Position numbers and translations under genes: made by a program. 64,000 nucleotides of DNA from Hyaloraphidium curvatum (lineage: Eukaryota > Monoblepharomycota > Hyaloraphidiomycetes > Hyaloraphidiales > Hyaloraphidiaceae): the NCBI GenBank assembly GCA_025558095.1, contig JAIVFI010000015.1, positions 496,001-560,000 on the forward strand. The letters are read 5' to 3'. The notes beneath the pieces are model-generated. The model searched no databases. It was not told where the DNA came from and was given only the letters and a program-made list of their open reading frames with translations. Each line of letters starts with the position of its first letter. Within the stretch, counting starts at the first letter, position 1. Shown here piece after piece: positions 10,090 to 19,729 of this stretch.

Positions 10090-12362
10090 ATGGCTCCGAA
10101 CACGCCGCGCGTATGCGTCGTGGGCACGGGCATATCGGGAATAGGAATGGGAATAATCCTGAAGCACAAGCTGGGCCTGGAGACGTTTGAGCTGCTGGAG
10201 AAGGACCCCGCAGGAGTTGGCGGCGTCTGGGTGCGTTCTGCAGCCCTGGGTGTGTCATCTGACATTGCAGGACACTGATAGGATCACCATAGCGCAAGCT
10301 CAAGTATCCTGGGCTTTCCTGTGACGTGAGTGCCAGACAACCGAACAAGCTCCCGGCTTTGGTTGCCTTGTGCTCGAATACGGCTCAAAACTCACCAAAA
10401 TTGCACAGATTCCAGCCCACTTCTATTCGTTTTCATTTGAGCGATGGCCTCACTGGTCTCGTGACGTGGGTCGACGCCTTGGTTCCAGGAGACGGAGTCG
10501 GAGCTGACGAAGCTCCGTACCTCTGCCTCCATTTCGCCTTGTTCTTCTCTTCCTCGTTCTTTTGTGCTCAGTACCCGAGCGCTTTGGAGATCCACCCCTA
10601 CCTCGTTCACTGCGTCGAAAAATATGGTATCCGTGACCATATAAGCTACGGTGTCGAAGTTACGGAGCTCCGTTGGGACGACGACCGATCCGTCTGGCGG
10701 GTGATGACCAAGGTCGATGGGAAGTTTGTCGAACGCGAATTCGAGGTCGTCTTCAACGTAAGTCGCCTTTCGCACAGTGTGTCGTGGCTTGACCTGTTGC
10801 GTGCAGTCTGGCGGGGTCTTCAACAAGCAGTACACTCCCGATTACCCCGGGATCCCATCCTTCAAGGGCGAGCAGATCCAGGCGGCGGATGATCGGGTGG
10901 TCGGCAACGATTGGGACCGAGTCCAGCTCGCCGGCAAGCGGGTCTCGATTGTGGGCACGGGGCCGACAGCAATCCAGATCATATCGGAGATCGCCCACAA
11001 GGTCGAGCACCTCGACATCTACCAGCGTACCGCGACCTGGATCCTGCCGATGGACAACAAGCCTTTCGATGAGAAGCAGAGGAAGGAGTTCCAGGACGAT
11101 GCGAAACTCCGGGCCTACCGACAGAATCTGATGGACCAGACGGAACGCATGTGGCTGCTCATTTCCAAGCCTTACTCGTCGACTGCTGTCAAAATCCAAG
11201 ATCGGTGCCTTCGCCACCTCAGGGAAACGGTCAAGGATCCCGAGCTGGTGAAGAAATTGACGCCGAACTTTCCGATTGGCGCCAAGAGGATCATGTTTGA
11301 CGTTCGTGTCGATCGTTCGACGCCGATGAGGCTCTTTCTCACCCACTTTAATGCAGCCCGGCTACCTTCCGAGTCTCAACCGTCCCAATGTCTCGCTGCA
11401 CACCGACCCTATTGCTCGCGTAACCCCGGATGCCATCGTCACGCGCGACAAGGAGAGCGGAAAGGAGAGCGAGCACAACACTGAGGTCATTATATGGGCC
11501 ACGGGCTGGGGTAGCTTCTCGATGGGAGTCAAGTACCCGATCTACGGCAGGGGCGGCAAGGAGATCTGGGAGCGCTGGAGGGAGGTCGGGATGCCGAGGA
11601 GCTACCAGGGCGGTGGGTGCTTTGTTCGCCCTTTCATGCACCTTGACTGACGTTGTGACGCTCTTGTTCAATCAGCCATGGTCACGGAATTCCCGAATCT
11701 CGTCCTCGTGGTCGGCCCGAACACGCAAGTCTGGAGCTCCTTCGTTGAAGGCAAGTCTGGAGTTGCTTCGGTGAAGTGCTGAAGATCGATTTCCGTGGAT
11801 GAAGTGGTTGAGATGAAGATTGATCTGCTCACGAGGCTGATCAAGCACATGTGTTCGGCAAACCAGGCTTCCTTCGAAGCGCGAGAGGATCTCGAGGAGC
11901 GATGGGGCAATTTTTGCAAAGAAGGATTGAAGTCGACTCCGTATGCAGCGCCAGTTGTGAGCTACTACAAGGTGCAGAAGGAAGGGAGCTTTCGCCGCGC
12001 CCACTCATCTCGGTCGCGAATTCATCCGCAGTTCACGTGGTCGTCGCCCCACGTTTCTGGCAAGACCGACGAGACTTCTGCATCCGGCGAGGAGGTCTTT
12101 TACCCTGCGTGGTACCCAGGCCTTCCGTCCGAGCTCCGCAAAGCCTCGGACAACTCGGCGCCGGAGGAATATATCTGGCGCCCCAAGCAAGGCCGGCGGT
12201 GGGACGTGCCCGTGCCCCCGACGATCACTCCCTACAAGGTGATTGATTCCGATCGCACGATGCCATCGTTTCTCAATGCTGATTCGATCGCTCGAGGAGG
12301 ATCGCATGGCAGCGACGCCGGTCAAGCTGAGGGAGGCGCCCCAGGCAGAGGCTCGGCTGTAG
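10090..12362 (+). CDS. Flavin-containing monooxygenase, Baeyer-Villiger-like (10 exons)
   Basis: A two-dinucleotide-domain flavoprotein monooxygenase of 558 residues. Exons: 10090-10230, 10293-10325, 10409-10465, 10572-10757, 10807-11301, 11357-11612, 11676-11724, 11785-11971, 12032-12238 and 12297-12362; every junction is in phase. The FAD site is VCVVGTGISGIGMG and the NADPH site is VSIVGTGPTAIQ. Between them run YPGLSCD, IPAHFYSFSFE and W..D YPSALEI, with a later WATGW. The Baeyer-Villiger fingerprint (FxGxxxHxxxW) is degenerate, reading FKGEQIQAADD, so H and W are missing and the reaction type is uncertain. Intron 7 (11725-11784) uses a GC donor (GCAAGT); reading through it meets an in-frame TGA at 11780. 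The C-terminal exons are less certain than the core. Confidence 0.75.
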
Positions 12363-12641
12363 GCTTTTGCCGTCGGTCAAAATGTGTGATGTTTCTTCAA
12401 TTGACGTCGTTGAACTGGTCGATTCTTGAGCACCGTTCGTCAATTGGATCAGACGTACTCAAATCCATTCTAAAAGTGTCTCAAGGATTACACTCAGCCA
12501 CCGCCATTACCCCCGCGGTCTAAAACAACAAAGCGTAGGATAAACCATTACTTTTGCCGTGTCGTATCCGTAGCTTTTTCTCGCGGCTTGCGCACGGGGC
12601 CAGCACCCGCGCGCAGCCGACCGCACCCTCTCCATCTCCCC
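12363..12641. other. Convergent intergenic region between the monooxygenase and the GT2 gene
   Basis: These 279 bp between two convergent stop codons presumably hold both 3' UTRs. It is more AT-rich than the flanking coding sequence, and I see no gene. Confidence 0.5.
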
Positions 12642-15010
12642 TCACACCAGCTTCACAGCCGCGTCCCCGGCGTCCATGCTGACCGCCTTCTCGCTCACGA
12701 CGTACTTCTGCTCCTTGCCCATCGTCAGCAGCGACGTCAGGCTCGAGACCGTGCTGGGCAGGGTCATGAAGAGCACGGCGCCGACGGGGAGGAAGGCGTA
12801 GTCCCGGTACGAAAACCACTTCCGCACGGAGCGGTCGTCGTCCCTCTTCTGGTGCAGCTCCCTGTCCACGAAGCGCACGTACGATTCGTAGAGCAGCACG
12901 TTGATGATCATGGGTATAATGAGGGCGACCGAGAGCGCGTTGACGGTCCAGTAGAGCGCCATGAACTGCGCGCTGCCGGCAAAGAGCGAGGCGCCGCCGG
13001 CGATCTGCAGGATAGGCACGCCGAGGAACATGAGCCAACCCGAGGTCAGGGGGATCAGGTGCGCCTCGAGCACGTGGAAGCAGCAGAGCAGGCGGGCCAT
13101 GAAAATGCGCCATTCCGACGGGCTCGCCGTCAGAAGCATGCGCAAGAGTCCGCCTTGGCCTCGGAAGGTCGAACGCAGGGCGTAGGCGACGTCCGCGGAG
13201 CCGTAGTAGTGCCGCTTCGCCTGCACGTAGCGCGCCCACATGTCCGCGAGGTAGCCGCGGTTCGTGGCGACGTTGGTCAGGTTGATCGGCACCCAAATGG
13301 GGTGCCCGCGCGCCATGCCGCTGGTCGCGAAATAGCACTTCAACAGCCTGGAAGGGAGAGGGCGTGGTCAAAACGAGATCATCGCAACCAACGTCAAGCA
13401 ACCCACATGTGCATGTCCTCGCCGATGGCGTTGAAGCCGGTGTCCCAGTACCCGACCTTCTCCGCGAGCACCATGCTCAGCGAGTAGGTCGAGCACGGGA
13501 AGTTCATTCCGCGCGAGTTGGACAGGTTCTGCGCCACCATGACGCTCCAGATGTAGTCCGTCACCCTCACGCTGGCGGGGACCTCGTGCGCGTTGCGCGC
13601 AAAGATCATGGGGGGCGAGAAGATGGTCATGTACGGATCGTCGACGTCCCGCATGGCGCGCTCGAGGCAGGTGACGTAGAGCTCGGGGATGGACGAGTCC
13701 GCGTCCGTGACCGTGACCACGAGCTGCTTGAGCGACATGTCCGAGACCGATCGCAGGTGCGCGTTGGCGAATCGGACCGCCCAGTTGACTGCCGACGGGA
13801 AACGGCGGGAGTTAGAAAACGCCCAAAAGATCGCCGAAGAAAAATGCGCGAACGGCGCGCCGCCATCAACTCCCGAGACGTCGATCGACCCGGTTTTTGA
13901 GCCGGAAACGTCTGTTCACGACCCATTCGGTCGGGTGCGCCACACCGTCACGCCACCCGCCCAAACACCACAGGTACCCACCATTGCTCCCCTTCCCCCT
14001 TGCCTCGCCGGGGATACCCGCCGGGTGCACGCTGACGACCAACTCGCGGAACCGGCCGCGGTACTCGTGGTACAGCGTCGCAGCCTTGGTGTCGTGGCCC
14101 TTCTCGGTGGCCTCCATGGCCAGCACCAGGACGTAGTTCGTGCGCGCGTACTTGTGCTGGGGGATCGGAACACGACATTGCGGAGCGTTTGGTGAGGTTC
14201 GCGCGAACGGATGGCGAGTTGGACGGAAGGCGCCGAATCATGACGTAAAAGGAAGGCGTCAGTCCGGGATCGGCGTGGACCCGAAACGCCGCCGCTCACC
14301 GCCGCTAGCCGAGAAATGGTCGATCGGAGCATTTCGAGGGGCTCCTCGTAGTTGGGGATGATGAACATGTGGATGTAGGAGCCGGCGGAATCCTGCGACA
14401 GGCCGGGTCAGCACCGTCATTGTTTGCCACCGGCCCCCGGCTCCACCCCCCCAGCGCCCTGCTAATGGCCCCGCATGACCCCATAGAAGGTCCGGCAAGG
14501 GCATCGGAGGCGCCGTCGGGGCGGCAGACCGGGGGACGGGAAGGCGACCGGGGGACCCACCCGCATCAGCTTCTCCTCCTCGCCGCCGCTCGACGACTCG
14601 GCGATGGTGCGCTTCACTCTGGAGGCACTCAAGCTCCACTTGTAGGTGTGGGTCATTGATAGGCAGACGAAGGAGGCGAAGTAGAGGAGGAGGAAGACGA
14701 GGTAGATTTTGGGCGCCAGGAGCGGGCCCAGGAAGAGCACGGCGATGGCGCACAGCGCCGAGAGCGGCACGATGAGGTCGTAGCCGTCGAAGCCCTGCGG
14801 GGAGCCGGGCGAGGAGGGGGGCACGGGGTAGGAGAGCTGCGACGACGACAGCGACATGGCGAGGGTCGAGGTCGACGACGCCGGCTCGCGGGCGGGAGAG
14901 CCGCCGGACGGCGTCGGCGTATTTCTGCGCACGATGCCGCCCTCGTACGGGGCGTCGTCTGTGGGCGAGCCGGGCGACGCCGAGCGCGGCGACGGCACGG
15001 GGGTCGGCAT
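12642..15010 (-). CDS. Family 2 processive-type glycosyltransferase, multi-pass membrane (5 exons)
   Basis: A membrane glycosyltransferase of the GT2 fold; the sugar donor and product are unknown. Exons on the minus strand are 15010-14561, 14392-14300, 14156-13982, 13788-13407 and 13347-12642 (601 residues, all in phase). The N-terminus is Ser/Pro-rich and cytosolic in character, followed by a helical hairpin (about residues 80-115). The catalytic domain shows FIIPNYEEP, HPAGIPGEARGKGSN, TVTDADSS (metal-binding DxD region) and GEDMHM (catalytic acid). QAKRHYYG stands in the place of the processive QxxRW motif. At least four membrane helices follow. It resembles uncharacterised fungal GT2 proteins more than chitin synthase. 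Three introns are long for this window (143-193 nt). Confidence 0.8.
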
Positions 15011-16719
15011 TGTTGGAGCGAGTCCGGCGCCCGGGGCTCGGTGCCTTGTTTCCGGGTTCCGCGGAATTAAACGCCTCGGTCCGGGTGCGGCGGCGCTAGC
15101 GCATCGGGCGCGGGCGCGGCGGCGGGCGGTTCGGCTGCTGGGCCGGCCGGGGTCGGGCGGCCCCGCGGGCGCGGCGCGCGGCGGATCACGGGCCGCGCGG
15201 GTGCGCCCTGCGAAAAGGACGCCGGGCGCCGGCGCGGAGGGCGCGGGGGGCGGGGGCGCGGGCGGGGGCGAATGGGGGAAGAAACGGCCTGTGAACGCAC
15301 GTCAAACCGCCGCGGCTTGGATGCCGGCTGCGCCAGCCCCAAACACACCGCCCCAACCAGCAAGGCCGCCAGTCGAGCGCCTCGGAAACGGGACGTATCT
15401 GCTCGTCTGCAATGGATGCGCTGTCCGGCGAGCCCTGGAGCGTGCTGACGTGCGGCAGGGGGGATCGACCCACTAGGGAGGGATCGTGTTCGCGGCTGAA
15501 TTTGAAGACGCACGGAGTGCACCCGATCGCCTCGGAAATCATCACAATAGCTTGTCTTCATCCAAAACCGTCCAGCCGAGGTCGCGAAGTGGTTCCGGGG
15601 GCTCTCTCGGCCGGGGCAGGACACGGGTGGCGCCGGTTTCCGCGGATCGGGAGATCGGACGGGGCCGAAAAGCGGATCGTCCAAAGTTTGCCATTCAATT
15701 TGTCGTTTGCGATGCACAGGACGCCTATCGACGGTGGATGTTCGGCCGTATCGGGGGATCGCCTTCTGTTTGCTGCGGGCGGCAACACGACCCGCGAAGT
15801 TCCGCAAACACGGGAACCTCGCAGGCGCGCCATGCAGGCTCGGATCGGGACATTTGGCACCTGGATCAAAGCGTCTCCGGTTCAAGAAACAGCTTCGACG
15901 TTGGGCGACGGGCGACGGGCCGCACCGGCGCTCCGGACCCCCTCCAAACATTGTCCCACCTTGTTTGGCTCGTCGGTTCTCGGAGCTCATCCGTCCGGCG
16001 GCCTCGGGATCGCTGTGAAATGCTTGGAAAAGCCTTGCAGAGCTCTGGCTGGATGGAGAAACACACCCGCGGCCTCCGGGTCCAGGGGGCCGCGTGACCT
16101 GGTTCCAAAGAAACAATTGAACGAAATCGAAGACCAGGTCGGCCGCCTGCTGCTATTGGGCAAGCTTTGGAAGCAGGGAGCTCGGCGCAGCAATTCAGCA
16201 GCTCCGTGTGGTGCCTCACAGCGGTGCTGCGGCGTTCGTAGTGGACCGGATATCGAACGGCACACAAACAAGGCCGCGTTTGACCGACGTGTCCAGATCT
16301 ATCAGGCTCCTAACACACGCGGCGTGGACCCTCGGCGGCACCATCAATTGCATGGAAGCTAGCACGGAACAAGGCAGTTGACCTTGCACGATCAGCGTGT
16401 TTTCACGGGATAACGCTGCCAAGCGTAACAGGGGACTCAGATCTCGAAGCTAGGCGATCGCTGGAAGCATCGTAGGCTCGTTAGGCTGGCGAATGCAATG
16501 GAAGATGCCAGATCGTTGCTTCGGATCCTCTTCCTATGTCCATTCCCCGTTCGAACTCTCGAAGACACACTCTCCTTTCTCACTTCTGCCATCCTTGCTT
16601 GCTGACCATCATAGATGCTTCTGCATAGGCATGCCGCGACACGCCGCCTCGAAAGCGATCGATCCTGTTCGGCTCTCAGAGCATCCACCTCCCTCCTCGC
16701 CCTTTTTTCCTCCGGAACC
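15011..16719. other. 1.7-kb intergenic region between divergent GT2 and API5 genes
   Basis: There is no recognisable gene on either strand. Open frames up to about 350 codons exist but lack motifs, overlap each other, and look like the by-product of GC-rich sequence. Upstream regulatory elements of both divergent genes are the only expected content. It is the longest apparently non-coding stretch in the left arm. Confidence 0.4.
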
Positions 16720-18859
16720 ATGGCGGGCCCGCCCAACGCCGAGCTGCTAGAGTTCCACGACCTCGTGGTTGGCCTGGTCCACGTCAAACCCGGGGTCGTC
16801 CCGACCCCCGAGGTGCTTCCCCCGCCCCGGCAACCCCCCCGCTCCTCTGACCCCCGATCCAGGACAAATCCCTCTTCCTCCGCACCCTCGAGTTCGTCCG
16901 CGGCGCGCGCACGGCCGAGGTCAAGATGGAGGCCGCGGACAAGGTGGCGCGGTGGTTCGCGTGCTTCCCCGAGGCCGGGGAGCAGGCGTTCGACGTTGTG
17001 ATTGTGGGTCGACTTTCCATCCCCGGTCTTTCTCCCGCATTGCGCGCGATCTGACCATTGTTTCAGGATCTTTTGGAAGACCCTTCGGTGCCTGTCCGCC
17101 TCCGCGCCATCTCTCGCCTCCCCTTGCTCGGTGAGCCTTCTTCACCTCGCTGGATCACTGGAACTGACCCCCGTCCAGCCCACGGATCCGCGGGCCACAA
17201 TTTCTCGTGGAAAATCGGCGACCTCCTCACCCAGCTGCTCGGGGACGCCGAGGGCGAGGAGGTCGAGGCGGTCGAGGGCGCGCTGAAGGAGGTGCTCCGG
17301 TCCGGGGACGCCCCCGGTACGTCCCCGCCCACCGTGGCGCGGGAACCCCGCTCACCCGCCCGCGCGGCAGAGGTGCTCAAGGGCATGGTCGATTGCGTCG
17401 TGGGGCGCGAGAAAGGGCGGAGGGTGGGACTGAAGTTCCTGGCGGAGAAGGTCGTCCCCGCCGGGCTGCTACCGGCGCAGCACGCGGGGTACCTGGGGCA
17501 GCTCCTCCGCGGGGCGCTCGAGGCCGGCGGGGCGGGAGAGGAGTTTGAGCTGTATGCTTCGCTGCTGGGGAAGTTGGAGGGCGGGGACGGGATGGGGGAC
17601 CTCTACCTAACCGAGGCGAAGAAGAGGGCGGAGGGTCTGGACGTGGGTGCCATTGCCGGCAGCGGTTCGCCGATTGCGCTGACCGTGGCCAATTCTGACA
17701 GCCTGCGGACGCGGAGAAGGTGTCGTCCTTGATCTCGCTCGCTCGGCCGGTCGTCCCGCTCGCCAAGCGCGGCGCCGCCGCGCCGGCTGGCAAGATGGCC
17801 GCGCTCCTCCTCCCCCTCTTTGACTCGGAACGCTACGGCAAGCTTGCTTCCAAACACCAGACCGGTCTGCCGCGTCTGACGGCGGATCTTGTCGAGGCGG
17901 GCGGTGCTACGTCGTTGGACGGCGCACCGAAGGCTTGGGAAACCGCTTCGGCTCTTTTCAAGGTCGGCACCAGCCGCGGCGCAGATCGAAGTGCGGAATC
18001 TGACCCAGTCATCCAGCACCTTGCTTCCCCCGAATCACCCGACCTCGCGCGAATCGAGCCCGCCGCCTTTCTCCTCCTCCGCGCCTCTGCGAAAGCCCCG
18101 AAGTCGGCGCTTTCGGACGACCAGGAGCTCTCCTCGCGGTGGGTCCTTCCGTCTTTACCGTTCCGAGCCCCGCTGACCGCGGCGATCGCAGAATACGGCA
18201 CGTGTACCAGGCTGCGCAGGACCAGGCGGCCGAGCTGCGGGCGCGGAAGGCGGCCGTCGTGCCGGGACCGGGCGCGGGCGAGGTTCGTGGACAGCACCTT
18301 TGCTGCCTTGCCCTCCGTCTGACCTGTCGGCCACCCACCGCAGATCCTGGCCAAGCTGGATAAGCAGCTCGCGGCGGCGGACAACGCCTTTGCGCTGGTC
18401 AAGGAGCTGCTGAAGCCGTTCGGGACGCGGGGCATGGTCGCCGTCAAGTTTTCGTGGAGACCGCCGGCGCCGCCCGAGCCGCCGAAGCCCGCGGAAAAAC
18501 GGAAGGCGGAGGAACCCACGGTCCCGGCCAAGAAGCCGGCGACGGGGGACGGCAAGGCGGGGAAACCGCAGGCCGCACCCGGACAAAAGGGCCAGCCGGC
18601 CCAGGGCGCAAAGGGAGGGCAGCAGCAGGGGGCAAAAGGGGGGCAGCAGCAGGGCGCAAAGGGGGGCCAGCAGCAGGGCCAGAGGGGACAGCAGGGCGCC
18701 AAGCCGCAGCAGCAGGCCGGCAAGGGCCCGCAGCAGCAGGCAAAGGGGGGCCAAAAGGGACAGCCGGGGCCGCAGAACCGGCCCAAGCAGAACGGGGCGG
18801 CGAACGCGAACGGAGCCGCGGGAGGCGCGCAGGGCGGGCCGAAGAGGGCGAAGCAATAG
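16720..18859 (+). CDS. API5: API5 (apoptosis inhibitor 5)-like alpha-helical repeat protein (8 exons)
   Basis: A nuclear helical-repeat (ARM/HEAT-like) scaffold protein; in animals API5 is anti-apoptotic and binds RNA export factors. Exons: 16720-16794, 16863-17003, 17067-17130, 17179-17316, 17371-17642, 17702-18138, 18192-18282 and 18344-18859 (577 residues, in phase). The family pattern is seen in EAADKVARWFACFPEAGEQA, DLLEDPSVPVRLRAISRLPL, IGDLLTQLLGD, EVLKGMVDCVVGREKGRR and FLAEKVVP. A final VAVKFSWRPP aligns with the conserved VTLSWKP of API5. The last ~120 residues are a basic Gly/Gln/Lys-rich tail in place of the RG-rich tail of animal API5. Its function in fungi is unknown. Confidence 0.78.
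18601..18740 (+). repeat. In-frame Gly-Gln-rich repeats in the API5 tail
   Basis: The codons spell GGQQQGAK in near-tandem copies followed by looser QQQ-G-K units. The tract is low complexity and basic, within the coding sequence of the API5-like gene, and is a likely site of length variation. Confidence 0.75.
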
Positions 18860-18981
18860 CATGTGCCGTTCTCGAGATACATGGGTCGTTCCCGTATCGC
18901 AGAATGGAAGAGAGTTCCGAGTCCGAGATCAGTCTCCTTTCATGACACAGTTGTCCGGCCCAGCCGTCCTCAGCAGTCATT

Positions 18982-19440
18982 CTAGACGTTCAGGTTCTCG
19001 CAATAGCACCAGCTGGGCCTCAAGATCTCCCCCGGCGGCCGAATGGTGACGGACGCCTCGTTCTTCTTCCCCTTGACCTTCAGCGCCACGGCGAGGCCAT
19101 CGCTCTCGACCCTGCAGGCCTTCCGCATCCCATCCTCGTGGTGGAACTCGACGATCGCGGCCGATGCCGCCGTCTCCCTCACTTTGGGCCGGGAGGAGAG
19201 CCACTGGGCGTAGGTGCACGCCCCACCGTCCGGCTTTGAAAAGGAGAACTCGAGCGAGCCCGAGTGCTCCCTCCCTCGCGTGTTGAGGGCCACCTCGGCG
19301 ACGGTGCCCATGCGGAACACGGTGTGGTTCCCGTGGTGCGGCTGCGGCCCTTCGTGGATCTTGCTTCGCCAGTCGTAGGTGACTGTGAGAACCTCCCCTG
19401 GGAAACCCTCGGGGGACTGCTTCGTCCCGCCGGACAGCAT
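18982..19440 (-). CDS. Hypothetical protein, 152 residues
   Basis: I do not recognise this family. The frame opens with ATG at 19440 and encodes a soluble-looking protein with no membrane helix. Visible segments include TVTYDWRSKIHEGPQPHHGN, a Ser/Asp/Gly stretch and a C-terminal WCYCENLNV. Codon use resembles its neighbours and no intron is needed. It converges on API5, with 122 bp between the stop codons, and is divergent from the SWIM/GRF gene 289 bp away. It could be the last exon of a longer gene, but no convincing upstream exon was found. Confidence 0.45.
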   Translation of the reverse strand: MLSGGTKQSPEGFPGEVLTVTYDWRSKIHEGPQPHHGNHTVFRMGTVAEVALNTRGREHSGSLEFSFSKPDGGACTYAQWLSSRPKVRETAASAAIVEFHHEDGMRKACRVESDGLAVALKVKGKKNEASVTIRPPGEILRPSWCYCENLNV

Positions 19441-19729
19441 CGAGACAGCTGGCTGGCGGCCGTTGAGCCGTCTCGTCGCTCTCAGGCACGACGAAATAGG
19501 GTTCGGCGGTGGCTTCGTGAAGGGGATGAGTCGGCGGTCGGTGGCCGGACAAACAAATCAATACACTGACCACCGCTATCCGTTATCTCCTTTCCATCCG
19601 GCTTGGGTTGATTTCGGGAGACGGAGAGCGCCTCGGAGGACCCTGACTGGACGGTGCTGATTTGGCCGGGGACGGTTCAGCTGCACCGCAATCCGGCTCC
19701 GCATCGCATTCCCGCCTGGCCTGGCAGCG

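Noticed and set aside
11755-11784. A 30-nt intron, or an in-frame stop codon, in the monooxygenase
   Set aside because: A GC donor at 11725 gives a 60-nt intron, keeps the frame, removes the TGA and improves the alignment.
15067-16116. Long minus-strand open frame in the GT2-API5 gap
   Set aside because: It has no motif, its composition is Pro/Arg/Gly-rich, and overlapping frames are just as long; it is expected by chance in GC-rich DNA.
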